From CATQHD01 sp965243165 (GTDB taxonomy: Bacteria > Actinomycetota > Acidimicrobiia > Spongiisociales > Spongiisociaceae), in NCBI GenBank assembly GCA_965243165.1, contig OZ251535.1, positions 3,125,971 through 3,189,970 on the forward strand: 64,000 nucleotides of DNA, written 5' to 3'. Below the pieces are notes generated by a model, which worked only from the letters and a program-made list of their open reading frames with translations, did no database searches and was not told the DNA's origin. The translations under genes were made by a program, and so were the position numbers. Shown here one piece after another: positions 25,901-36,072 of this stretch (its first letter is position 1; every line of letters begins with the position of its first letter).

Positions 25901-27771
25901 TTCGCTGCCCCCGACAGCGCCGCCCGCACCCGCACCGCCGCCGTTCCGTCTTCTGCCAGGTTCTTTTGTTCGCCGTTGGTTCCGCTGTCGGTGTCCGCCG
26001 TCAACACGATCTCGGGGTCGGTGATCGACACCTCGGCCGAAGACACCTCAACCGCCTCACCCACCGTCGCCGACCCCGAAAACACCAGCTCCTCGTCCCC
26101 CTCCAAAGCAAGATCCGCCTCCGCCGTCAACCGGACGGTCTTGCTTCCCGACGTGTCCCCCGCCGGGATGCTCACCGTGAACTCATTGTTCGACACCCCG
26201 GTCCCCGACAACGTGAAATCGGAAGCCGCGACCCCATCCGAAGGCGACCCGGCCGCCGTCACCGTCACGTCCGTCGCCGATGTCAACACCGACGACGAAC
26301 CCGCGAACTCCGCCGTAACCACCACATCCACCGCCTCGCCCTCTCCCACCGCCGCTGTATCCACCGACAACGCGATATCAGCATCGTCATCCGCGATCGT
26401 TATCTCAGCCCCCGTCACCGGCCCCACCGCCACAGAAGGCGAACCCCCCACCACAAAGGTCTCCGGCCCCTCCACCACGTCGTCGTCCGTAACCGTCAAA
26501 CCAGACAACGAAGCCGTACCCGACGGCGTCAAACTTCTAGCCGGAAAAGTGATCGTACGCGGCGACGACGGAGAATAAGACAAATCACCGGCCCCCGCCT
26601 GCCCCGCCGCCGGAGACGCCGGCACCGCCGCCGACAACGTAACCACCGTCGCCGACGCAATAGCAGAACTGGTAGTCGTCGCCGGGAAAGCCGCCGAAAC
26701 AGTCGCACCCGACCCGACCTCTCCCTCCGCCAACGTAGACTGCACGCCGTCCGTATCGGTGTCTGTATCCACAGTCAACGTAATATCATCATCGTCGTCG
26801 CCGAACACAACCTCCATAGGCACCGACGTCCACCCAGACGGTAAATTATCAAAATAGAGCTCAAAGGTCTTATCCCCCTCCGCTATGGTATCCTCCGAAG
26901 CTCCCTGCCTCCAAATATAGAAGGTACCCCAATGACCGGTCCTACCATCCGGACAATTGGCCTGGGTTGTTGACGTTGTCGTTCTACGATTGAGATTTAC
27001 ACACTTACGCGTATGGCTAGGATAAGTCAACCTATACTCAGTATTTAAAACGGCCGTCCCGTCCCTCGCGCTAATACGCGGCCTCAATATTGAACTATAG
27101 GTAGAACTGGTGGACGCAACAAAATTGTCCCGGGTGGTACCACTGCCCAACTCAGCCGTCACTTGATTGACAACCTCTCTAGCACTGTCCGGACCTTCAC
27201 TCCAATCCATATTCGCAATATGCGATGAACTAAAGCGAACAGTCCGATCTGTGTCGTTGATAGTAAAATCAGTTGAGCTGGTCGTAAACCCAGGAGTCTG
27301 TGTTATACCCGAAATCCGGATAATCTCATTATTCTCCGTTATCTTATCGGGAGTAGCACTTATCCAAATACCGTGAACCCCGCTCGTAGAACCCGCCGAG
27401 ATAGTCACACTCATTGAATTATTAGTATTCAGGCCAGACCCAGTATAGACACCATAATCCCCGCCGCAGTTGCTAAACGCAACTGCAGGGAAAAAACTTG
27501 TTGCCACACAGCTGGTCCCCCGTGTAGCGGTGCTCCCCGACCCTCCCACAGTTACCGTCACTGTAATATCCGAGCTCTGAGCCGAAGTAATCGAAGCCTG
27601 AACCCACCCAGCAAAAAACCCATCCTCGTTGACGCTGGTAACCGTAAAATATGTAACCGTATTAATATCAAGATCAACCACGCTCAGCGTTATGAAACCC
27701 TGGCTTTCCACCGAATCAGGAACCGACAAAAGCGCCGACACCAGCACCAGCGCCGGCAACACCCTCCGCAT
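22939..27771 (-). CDS. Giant Calx-beta repeat surface protein with SLH domain, paralogue 2
   Basis: A 1610-residue paralogue of the downstream gene with the same layout: signal peptide (MRRVLPALVLVSALLSVPDS), N-terminal cysteine-containing domain sharing MDWSEGPD and GASEDTIAEGDKTFEL motifs, Calx-beta-like repeats, Gly/Pro linker (about 1350-1400) and three SLH-like repeats. It has about 270 fewer residues, mainly fewer beta repeats. The ATG at 27771 is chosen because the signal peptide starts there and GGGAGGTG lies just upstream; in-frame GTG codons and an upstream ATG (27801) also exist. The 5' third is visibly lower in GC than the rest. The two genes probably arose by tandem duplication. 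Confidence 0.9.
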   Translation of the reverse strand: MRRVLPALVLVSALLSVPDSVESQGFITLSVVDLDINTVTYFTVTSVNEDGFFAGWVQASITSAQSSDITVTVTVGGSGSTATRGTSCVATSFFPAVAFSNCGGDYGVYTGSGLNTNNSMSVTISAGSTSGVHGIWISATPDKITENNEIIRISGITQTPGFTTSSTDFTINDTDRTVRFSSSHIANMDWSEGPDSAREVVNQVTAELGSGTTRDNFVASTSSTYSSILRPRISARDGTAVLNTEYRLTYPSHTRKCVNLNRRTTTSTTQANCPDGRTGHWGTFYIWRQGASEDTIAEGDKTFELYFDNLPSGWTSVPMEVVFGDDDDDITLTVDTDTDTDGVQSTLAEGEVGSGATVSAAFPATTTSSAIASATVVTLSAAVPASPAAGQAGAGDLSYSPSSPRTITFPARSLTPSGTASLSGLTVTDDDVVEGPETFVVGGSPSVAVGPVTGAEITIADDDADIALSVDTAAVGEGEAVDVVVTAEFAGSSSVLTSATDVTVTAAGSPSDGVAASDFTLSGTGVSNNEFTVSIPAGDTSGSKTVRLTAEADLALEGDEELVFSGSATVGEAVEVSSAEVSITDPEIVLTADTDSGTNGEQKNLAEDGTAAVRVRAALSGAANALTQDLVVQVSAGEDSPSSAAGGGVDFTAPSTPASVVIRAGETASEWTDLTGLSINDDAVAEGAETFRITGVSGGTVTHDTLTILASDNGLAVSVSPGTVVEQAAAHTITVTAGFADPSGSGATGSELTAATTVNMAVASGDTNGAALASSCPPTTEDACANTATFNISIPAGEVSASGTFSLTARDDSTAEAGGETLKVTGTVSGDSSNSASATVRIVDSGIRLEFLDTNDTALASLGEGSGSTQVRVKATAPAATTGRRVVGVNITGGTAAADAGGSWDEGEDFRATVLPKPSGTPSGHALGIVIAANATTGQADFTIVLNDDNADEAAETILISGGDVGSVSVVGSSLSITDNDAPPSTIDLTLETPGGAPLTGVREDGGTTRVRVKAAYQGNTVLSRALVLPITVGAANEATSGTDYQAVTGVNVVIPAYRSSGSASFGLAAQDDDDAEGPESVTISTGGMVPGFAVVPVLFRILDDDFPITLTLLNSATPPQPLASLAEGTGATTVKVRAAYPGSNTRSGYIPVRVSVGGGTTAAGDYQATFSADPFDIGIASGANSATGSFTLAINDDRISEGDETLTVTGASDWFVIDPAVLTITDNDDPPTGIDLSVSPSTVREDRGASSLAVTVTARLVGNPRSQPTEVAVRVGGAGTTASSGRDYRSLSPSSFPITIPAGQSSARGSFRVVILSDAVDERTERIAVAGTAADLGNAADTAYLNITNTAPPAPPAPPPSGGGGGGGGGGGGGGGAPPPSGGGGGGGGGAPPPAGGGAQPPAPPPAPVCVGRFCDDDGNVHEANIERIAAWQITLGCDAEDATKYCPDAQITRRQMSAFLHRAVSQRWTIEAPEGIELTDVGADEWFRPFAEWVVSVGAFSAPEGVFDPGGVVTRADMAIMMIGAFPHLDAVPTAESRFGDAAGLSPEVLAALEGMYQTGVTRGCSAEPLNYCPDQPVTRAQMASFFVRAVNLAPADTQPTPAAAAQT

Positions 27772-27826
27772 CACCACCTCCCCATCCCATCCGGGCCGCA
27801 CCGTTCAAAGGAGACCATCACCCCAA

Positions 27827-27855
27827 AGAGTAGCCCCCCCCCCCCATAAGTCAAA
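27827..27855 (-). promoter_or_regulatory. Phase-variable promoter with G13 spacer (paralogue 2)
   Basis: On the minus strand: -35 TTGACT (27855-27850), spacer TAT plus thirteen G (27846-27834) plus C (17 bases), then -10 TACTCT (27832-27827). The flank TTTGACTTA is identical to that of paralogue 1. The -10 is weaker than in paralogue 1. Confidence 0.72.
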
Positions 27856-27910
27856 CCACTTCCCCAAGGCGCGAGGAACGGCGCGGGCCGCTCACTCCAC
27901 CGAGACCGCA

Positions 27911-28262
27911 CCGCCCGTGCTGCGGCCCCGCCGGGCGCATCAAGGCCCGCCGGGGGCCCCGTGCGGCCCAACCGGAGGAGGTCAGACGCCGGCGGTCAAC
28001 GCGGTGATCGCCCTCGTGCGGGGGTATATCCGCCAGGGAAAAGACCGTCCCCTCCCCCCGCACGGCCAGGCGGGGGGGCGTACCGCCGTATCCCGGCCCG
28101 GCCCGTCGAGCATGGCCGTCTCGGTGCGGCGGAGGCGCGAGCCGTCCGAGTCGGGGGCCGCCCTCCCCCGCCCGAGACGAGCGGTCGAGGTCGTCGTAGA
28201 CGGCCGCCAAGCCGACGACGCTGTGCGGCCCGGCCTCGGCCGCCTTCTCCGCATCCGCCGTC
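27911..28262 (-). pseudogene. Scrambled partial copy of the nuoN 3' region
   Basis: Blocks match the real nuoN end. GTGCGGCCCAACCGGAGGAG with TCAGACGCCGGCGG corresponds to 29371-29402; GGTATATCCGCCAGGGA and GGGGGGCGTACCGCCGTATC, through ATGGCCGTC, correspond to about 29715-29822. A short block near 27995-28022 is the reverse complement of 29598-29625, so the copy is rearranged. No gene is intact. The remaining 28263-28364 bases hold nothing recognised. Confidence 0.7.
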
Positions 28263-28364
28263 AACGTCGGCCCTCGCCGACCAGGACTGAACCACCTCGG
28301 CGCGAGGCGTCCAACCTGTGCAACTGGGGAAAGGGCTGGTAGGAGAGAAATACCAGAAAGAGGC

Positions 28365-29297
28365 TTATAGAGCCGATTCTCTAAATAGGGCCTGTTTATC
28401 AACATCATCTTGCCGCAGGAGGTGTATCTTGCGGGGTTTACGCATGCCGGGTTGCATGGTAGCGGAGTGGAGAATGTCTAGGTCCCGCCAGTCTGGTACT
28501 TCAAACGGCTCCTTGATGCGCTCGGCAATCAGCGGCCGATAATCAGGATTGATCTCAATACCAATACCCGACCTTCCCATCCCTCGGGCCACTTTCAGAG
28601 TAGTACCGCTCCCCACAAACGGGTCTAGCACCGTGTCGCCGGGACTGGTAAACGATTCCAACACCAAAGCTACGAGTTCCTCCGGGTAGGCGGCCTGGTG
28701 GTAGCCTAGTTTTTTAACATTTGGTGGTTTGTAAGCTGGAATACGGATCACGTTGCCTAGACACCTGCCCAGTGGATTCTTCTTGTGTTGCCGGGGATCA
28801 ACATCCTGATATTTTTGCGGCACTCTGGGCTTATGCATCTGATAACCACGTCGCTTCGGTTTGGTAAACACCAGGAGAAACTCGAACTTGTTGTCGAAAA
28901 GACGCTCAATATAATGATTGGGCTGCGGTAAAGCATTGGGTATATACCATATGAGAATGTCCCACAACTCCCACTGTTCAATAGTGTTGGCGATATCAAA
29001 AGCGATCGGATAAAAGACTTTCTGATGCCGCCGGTTGCCAACATTGACAACCATCACCGCTTCTTCGCCGGCCAGCTCCGCGCATCGGTTCCAGACTGCG
29101 TTCATCCTGGCCAAGTAATCCTCATATGACTCACCGCCAATCTGACCTCGATGCCCGTAGTCCTTCAGATTCCAATAAGGCGGGGAGGTCATCACCAAAT
29201 CTACCGACCCCTTCGCCGCAGGAATCGGGTTCTCTGACGACTGAAAGTAAGCGACTTGCCCATCGAGGCGGAGCGGGGCGCCGTTTTCGGAACTCAT
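28365..29297 (-). CDS. Orphan site-specific DNA methyltransferase (beta-class N4-C/N6-A)
   Basis: A 310-residue amino-methyltransferase with catalytic motif TSPPYW (about 36-41) before the SAM-binding motif DPFVGSGTT (about 232-240), the order of the beta class. It would methylate an exocyclic amino group of cytosine or adenine at an unknown site. No restriction gene is adjacent. GC content is lower than in the flanking nuo genes, suggesting acquisition. A -10 box TATCAT ends six bases before the ATG (29303-29308), so the mRNA is probably leaderless. The gene is flanked on one side by nuoN and on the other by a scrambled nuoN copy. Confidence 0.88.
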   Translation of the reverse strand: MSSENGAPLRLDGQVAYFQSSENPIPAAKGSVDLVMTSPPYWNLKDYGHRGQIGGESYEDYLARMNAVWNRCAELAGEEAVMVVNVGNRRHQKVFYPIAFDIANTIEQWELWDILIWYIPNALPQPNHYIERLFDNKFEFLLVFTKPKRRGYQMHKPRVPQKYQDVDPRQHKKNPLGRCLGNVIRIPAYKPPNVKKLGYHQAAYPEELVALVLESFTSPGDTVLDPFVGSGTTLKVARGMGRSGIGIEINPDYRPLIAERIKEPFEVPDWRDLDILHSATMQPGMRKPRKIHLLRQDDVDKQALFRESAL

Positions 29298-29389
29298 ACC
29301 GCCATGATAACAGCAGCACCTGGTTGCGGCCCCGCCCCCGCAGGGCGCATCGAGGCCCGCCGGGGCCCGTGCGGCCCGACCGGAGGGGG

Positions 29390-30889
29390 TCAGACGCCGG
29401 CGGTTACAACCTTGGCCGCCTCGGCGAAGACGCCGGCCAGCTGGAAGGGCATCACCCCCGCCGCCGCCACGAAGACCGCCGTTATCCCCAGGGCCAGGGC
29501 CAGGGCCCCGCCGAGGGAGGGGGCGGGCGCCGCAGCCCCGTCTGCGCCTTCGGGCAGGGGGTCCATCCACATGGTCTTGGCCACCCGGGCGTAGTAGACG
29601 AGGGCGATCACCGCGTTGACCGCCGCCGCCGCCGCCAGCCCGACGGTCCAAGGGTCGGCGGGGCGCAGAACGGCCAAGAACATGGCGAACTTGGCGTACC
29701 AGCCGGCCAGAGGGGGTATACCCGCCAGGGAGAAGAAGAAGACCGCCCCCAGCACGGCCAGCCGGGGGGCGTACCGCCGCATCCCGGCCCAGCCGTCGAT
29801 CATGGCCGTCCCGGTGCGGCGGACGGCGGCTATCACCACCCCGAAGGCCCCCAGGTTCATGAAGGCGTAGATGATCACGTACACGATGGTGGCCGAAGCC
29901 GCTTCCTGGATCACCCTGGGGTCGTCGGTCACCGCCGCCGCCGCGAACGGAACCAGGATGAAGCCCCCCTGGGCGATGGAGGAATAGGCCAGCATGCGGA
30001 CGATGTTGTCCTGGCGCAGCGCGGTCAGGTTGCCGAGGGTCATCGAAAGAACGGCCAGCACCCACAGGGCCGGGCCCCAGATCTCGGTCACGGAGGGGAA
30101 GGCCTGGTAGCAGAGCAGCAGCAGCCCGGCGAAGCCGGCCGCCTTCGACCCCACCGACAGATAGGCGGTGACCGGAGTGGGGGCGCCCTCGTAGGTGTCC
30201 GGCGCCCAGAAATGGAAGGGCGCCGCCGTGATCTTGAAACCGAACCCCACCAGGGTGAACAGCACCGCCAAGCGGAAGGCGCCGGTGTCCGCCAACCCCG
30301 CGCCGGCGGTGCGGATGCCCTCGAAGGTGACCGACCCGGTCAGCCCGTACAGGAAGGACATCCCGTAGAGGAGGACGGCGGTGGAGAGCACCCCCAGAAT
30401 GAAGAACTTCAAGGACGCCTCGTTGGAGCGGGCGTCCCCCTTGCGCCAGCCGGCCAGCAGGAACAGCGGCCCGGTCACCAGCTCCAGGCCTACGAACAAC
30501 GTGATCAGATCCCGGGAGGAGGCCATGATCAGCGAACCCAGGATCGAGGTCAGCAGCAGCAGGTAGTACTCGCCCTGGTAGTAGCGGTCGCCCTCGATGT
30601 AGGAGACGGACATCAGCAGCACCAGATACCCGCCGACGATGAACACCGCCTTCATCACCAGGGCGAAGTCGTCGACCACGTAGGCGCCCCCCAACAGAGA
30701 CCTCGCCCCCGGCCCGCCGCCGAACGCCAGCGTGGCCAGCGGGACCGCCGCCAGCGCCAAGCCCACCACCCCGGCGAACGCCGTCCAGTACTTGCGGCGG
30801 CGGGGCAGGGCCACATCCAGGCCCAGCACCGCCAGGATGGCGGCGGCCACCGCGATCTCCGGGGCCAGGGCGTGGTAGTCGAGGTCCAC
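29390..30889 (-). CDS. nuoN: NADH-quinone oxidoreductase subunit N
   Basis: A 499-residue antiporter-like proton-pumping subunit with about 14 hydrophobic segments; starts GTG (MDLDYHALAPEIAVA). Family segments such as SLAGIPPLAGWYAKF are present. It begins three bases after the nuoM stop and is the last gene of the nuo operon. Its 3' region has been duplicated beyond the orphan methyltransferase gene. Confidence 0.95.
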   Translation of the reverse strand: MDLDYHALAPEIAVAAAILAVLGLDVALPRRRKYWTAFAGVVGLALAAVPLATLAFGGGPGARSLLGGAYVVDDFALVMKAVFIVGGYLVLLMSVSYIEGDRYYQGEYYLLLLTSILGSLIMASSRDLITLFVGLELVTGPLFLLAGWRKGDARSNEASLKFFILGVLSTAVLLYGMSFLYGLTGSVTFEGIRTAGAGLADTGAFRLAVLFTLVGFGFKITAAPFHFWAPDTYEGAPTPVTAYLSVGSKAAGFAGLLLLCYQAFPSVTEIWGPALWVLAVLSMTLGNLTALRQDNIVRMLAYSSIAQGGFILVPFAAAAVTDDPRVIQEAASATIVYVIIYAFMNLGAFGVVIAAVRRTGTAMIDGWAGMRRYAPRLAVLGAVFFFSLAGIPPLAGWYAKFAMFLAVLRPADPWTVGLAAAAAVNAVIALVYYARVAKTMWMDPLPEGADGAAAPAPSLGGALALALGITAVFVAAAGVMPFQLAGVFAEAAKVVTAGV

Positions 30890-30892
30890 GGA

Positions 30893-32482
30893 TCAGCCTC
30901 CGAAGGCGGTGCGCGCCAGGTTGACGACCGCGTCGGTGGTGGCCCCCAGCACGATCCTCGGATACACGCCGACGGCGACTATGGCGACGATCAGAGGCGC
31001 CCAGGCCAGCCATTCATAACGGTCCACGTCGGCGAATTCGCGGCCTTCCCATTCCTCCTTGGGCTCGCCCAGGTTGACCCGCTGCAGCATCCACAGCATG
31101 TACCCGGCGGTCAGCACGGTGCCGACCGCTCCGATCACCATATAGGTCTGGAACTGGGTGAGGCTGAGGCCGGCCAGAGGGCGGTAGGCCCCCAGCAGCG
31201 ACATGAACTCGCCCCAGAAACCGGCCAGGCCGGGCAGGCCCAGCGACGCCATGGCGGTGAAGGCGAATACGCCCCCCATCCAGGGCATGAGCTTCTGGTT
31301 GCCGCCCAGGCGGGCGATCTCGCGGGTGTGGTAGCGGTGATGCATCGATCCGGCCAGGAAGAACAGCAGCCCGGTGATCAGCCCGTGGGCCACCATCCCG
31401 ATCAGGGCGGCGTTGAAGCCCACGTCGGTCATGGTGGCGATCCCCAGCATCACGAAGCCCATGTGCCCCACCGACGAGAAGGCGATCAGACGTTTCACAT
31501 CGGTCTGCGCCAGACAGGCCAGCGAGCCGTAGATGATCCCGATCACCGCCAGCAGGCCGATGAACGGGGCCCATTGGCGGGCCATGTCGGGCAGGACGGG
31601 GATGGAGATGCGGAGGAAGGCGTAGGAACCCAGCTTCAGCAGGATGGCGGCCAGCAGCACCGAACCCACCGTGGGGGCGGCGGTGTGGGCGTCCGGCAGC
31701 CAGGTGTGGAACGGCCACATGGGAACCTTCACCGCGAACCCCAGGAACATGGCCCCGAACACCAGGAAGGCGAAGGTCCCGCTCCCGAAGGCGTTCTGGG
31801 ATCCCAGGGCGATGAGGGCCGGGATGTCGAAGGTGTTGGCGCCCAGGAAATCGCCGGAGCGGAAGTAGAGGGCCAAGAAGCCCAGCAGCATGAAGGCCGA
31901 CCCGAACAGGGTGAACAGGAAGAACTTGATGGCCGCGTAGAGCCGCATGGTCACGGTGCGGCCCAGCACCGGGATGCGCCGGCGGGCGCTGTCGCCCCAG
32001 ATGCCGATCATGAAGTACATCGGCAGGAGCACCAGCTCGAAGAAGATGAAGAACAGCACCAGGTCGAGGGCGGCGAAGGTCCCGTTCATGCCGGTGGCCA
32101 GGAGCAGCATCAGCGCCAGGAACCCCCGGACGTTGCGGGGTTCTTCCCAGTGGTTCCAGGAGTAGATGACCGCCAGCAGGGTCACCGCCGCCGACAGCAC
32201 CAGCAGGGGGAGGCTGATGCCGTCCACCCCGATGCGGTAGTTGGCGCCGATGGCCGGTATCCAGTCGGCCGTTACCCCGAACTGGAACCGCTCGGCCGCC
32301 CCGTAGTCGAAGACGGCGGCCGCGGCCGCGGCCAGCAGGGCGGTGGCGGCGGCAACCGCCAGGGCGATCCCCTTCTGGGCCGCCTCGTTGGCCTTGGGGA
32401 CGGCGAACAGGGCCGCCGCGCCGGCCGCCGGCAGGAACACGATGAGGCTCAGCCCCCATCCGCTGTCGAAGAACTCCATCAT
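30893..32482 (-). CDS. nuoM: NADH-quinone oxidoreductase subunit M
   Basis: A 529-residue proton-pumping membrane subunit of complex I (MMEFFDSGWGLSLIVFLP). It has conserved FHTWLPDAHTAAPTVGSVLL and SSVGHMGFVMLG segments of the Mrp-antiporter family, with the lysine/glutamate channel residues in a typical context. The ATG at 32482 or 32479 fits the membrane start; the longer open frame upstream overlaps nuoL and is not membrane-like. It is 82 bases after nuoL. Confidence 0.95.
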   Translation of the reverse strand: MMEFFDSGWGLSLIVFLPAAGAAALFAVPKANEAAQKGIALAVAAATALLAAAAAAVFDYGAAERFQFGVTADWIPAIGANYRIGVDGISLPLLVLSAAVTLLAVIYSWNHWEEPRNVRGFLALMLLLATGMNGTFAALDLVLFFIFFELVLLPMYFMIGIWGDSARRRIPVLGRTVTMRLYAAIKFFLFTLFGSAFMLLGFLALYFRSGDFLGANTFDIPALIALGSQNAFGSGTFAFLVFGAMFLGFAVKVPMWPFHTWLPDAHTAAPTVGSVLLAAILLKLGSYAFLRISIPVLPDMARQWAPFIGLLAVIGIIYGSLACLAQTDVKRLIAFSSVGHMGFVMLGIATMTDVGFNAALIGMVAHGLITGLLFFLAGSMHHRYHTREIARLGGNQKLMPWMGGVFAFTAMASLGLPGLAGFWGEFMSLLGAYRPLAGLSLTQFQTYMVIGAVGTVLTAGYMLWMLQRVNLGEPKEEWEGREFADVDRYEWLAWAPLIVAIVAVGVYPRIVLGATTDAVVNLARTAFGG

Positions 32483-32564
32483 CTGACTCCTGTTTCCAGC
32501 CTTGCGCAACCTTCGCCCGAGAGGGTGTGAAACAACATCATCCGCACAGCCTTTCCGTTCATCC

Positions 32565-34619
<2,055 letters not shown>

Positions 34620-34620
34620 T

Positions 34621-34926
34621 TCACCATTTCATCAGGTCCAGCTCGTCCACGTTGCCCGAGGCCCGGTTGCGGAACACCAGCAGGATGATGGCCAGGCCGA
34701 TGCCCACCTCGGCGGCGGCGATGGTGATGACGAAGACGGCGAAGATCTGGCCGTGGGCGGCGGCGGTGTTCCAGAACGCCTCGAAGGCCACCAGGTTGAT
34801 GTTGACCGCGGCCAGCATCAGCTCCACCGCCAGCAGGATGGCCACCGCGTTGCGGCGGGACAGCAGGCCGTAGACGCCCAGGGAGAACAGCACCGCGCCC
34901 AGCACCAAGAACTGCGCCAGGATCAC
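34621..34926 (-). CDS. nuoK: NADH-quinone oxidoreductase subunit K
   Basis: A 101-residue, three-helix membrane subunit with the conserved glutamates in the LLAVELMLAAVNINLVAF segment and IAAAEVGIGLAIIL. It starts GTG at 34926 in a four-base GTGA overlap with the nuoJ stop. A longer open frame in the same phase overlaps nuoJ and is rejected. Confidence 0.95.
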   Translation of the reverse strand: MILAQFLVLGAVLFSLGVYGLLSRRNAVAILLAVELMLAAVNINLVAFEAFWNTAAAHGQIFAVFVITIAAAEVGIGLAIILLVFRNRASGNVDELDLMKW

Positions 34927-35486
34927 ACCCGGCCTCCTTCTTCCTCCTCGGCGGGGGTGAGGTCCTTGCGCGCCAGGGTGATGCCGCCCACCAAGGCGGC
35001 CAACAGCACGAACCCCACCGCCTCGAAGGGGATCAGGTACCGGCGGATGAAGCCTTCCCCCAAGACGGCGGAGGGGGTGGCCGACCCCGCCGGGAGCGGG
35101 GCGCCGAAGCCCTCTATCTGGCCGGAGACCGCCGCCGTCAGCCACAGGGTCAGGGCCAGGACGGCCAGCGAGGCCAGGGCGGCCGGCCACCGGTTGGGGT
35201 GGCTGAGGCCGGTTTCCCGGCCGATGGGCGCCCGGGTGATCATGACGCCGAACAGGAAGAGCACGATCACCGCCCCGATGTACACCAGCACCAGCACCCA
35301 GGCCACGAACTCGGCCGACAGCAGGATGAACAGCCCGGCGGAGGCGGCCAGGGTCAACACCAGGAACAGGGCGGCATGCACCACGTTGCGGCTGGTCACC
35401 ACCCGCAGGGCGGCCAGCGTCATGGGGACCGCCAAGGCCAGGAACGCCCAGTTGACGGGCTCCGCCAGCCAGTCGGAGAAGGTCAC
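34923..35486 (-). CDS. nuoJ: NADH-quinone oxidoreductase subunit J
   Basis: A 187-residue membrane subunit with five hydrophobic segments; VLVYIGAVIVLFLFGVMI is the family hallmark near the pi-bulge helix. It starts GTG and overlaps nuoK by four bases. The C-terminal tail is Glu-rich. Confidence 0.95.
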   Translation of the reverse strand: MTFSDWLAEPVNWAFLALAVPMTLAALRVVTSRNVVHAALFLVLTLAASAGLFILLSAEFVAWVLVLVYIGAVIVLFLFGVMITRAPIGRETGLSHPNRWPAALASLAVLALTLWLTAAVSGQIEGFGAPLPAGSATPSAVLGEGFIRRYLIPFEAVGFVLLAALVGGITLARKDLTPAEEEEGGRV

Positions 35487-35553
35487 ACCGGCCGTCCTTC
35501 CATGGCCAGCGCGGCCATGACCGGCGCGGGCGGGGCGCCCTCTCCTCCGGCCT

Positions 35554-36072
35554 TCACGACTGCGCCCCCAGGCCGTCGGGGACGGTCTTCATCCAGTCCT
35601 GGAGCCGGTCCATGTCGTGCATCATCGGCCCCATGCCGTACTCCGAATACTCGTATTCGGGGGTCCAGAAGAGGGCGTCGAAGGGGCACACCTCCACGCA
35701 GATGCCGCAGTACATGCACAGGGCGTAGTCGATGTCGAAGCGGTCGAGGACGGCGCGCGCCCGGGGCCGCCCGCCGGGGCGGGACGGGGGCTTCATCTCC
35801 TTGTGGCCTTCTATGTATATGCACCAGTCGGGGCAGGAACGGGCGCACAGCATGCAGACCGTGCAGGCCTCCTGTTCGAGGGCGATGACCCCCCGCGCCC
35901 GGGGGACCGGGGCCTCCTTGACCACCGGGTAGTTGACCGTGGCCCGCAGCCCGGCCCTGCCCCCGCTCAGGTTGAAGGCCCAGGTGCGGAGCATGGTCGT
36001 GAAGGTGACCCGCAGGCCGGAGAGCATCCCCAGCCTGGGGGGCCGCAGGCTGCGCAGTGCGGAGAGCTTCAT
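35554..36072 (-). CDS. nuoI: NADH-quinone oxidoreductase subunit I
   Basis: A 172-residue ferredoxin-like subunit carrying clusters N6a and N6b in two 4Fe-4S motifs: CTVCMLCARSCP and CMYCGICVEVCP. It relays electrons towards NuoB. Its ATG directly follows the nuoH TAG with no gap. Confidence 0.96.
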   Translation of the reverse strand: MKLSALRSLRPPRLGMLSGLRVTFTTMLRTWAFNLSGGRAGLRATVNYPVVKEAPVPRARGVIALEQEACTVCMLCARSCPDWCIYIEGHKEMKPPSRPGGRPRARAVLDRFDIDYALCMYCGICVEVCPFDALFWTPEYEYSEYGMGPMMHDMDRLQDWMKTVPDGLGAQS

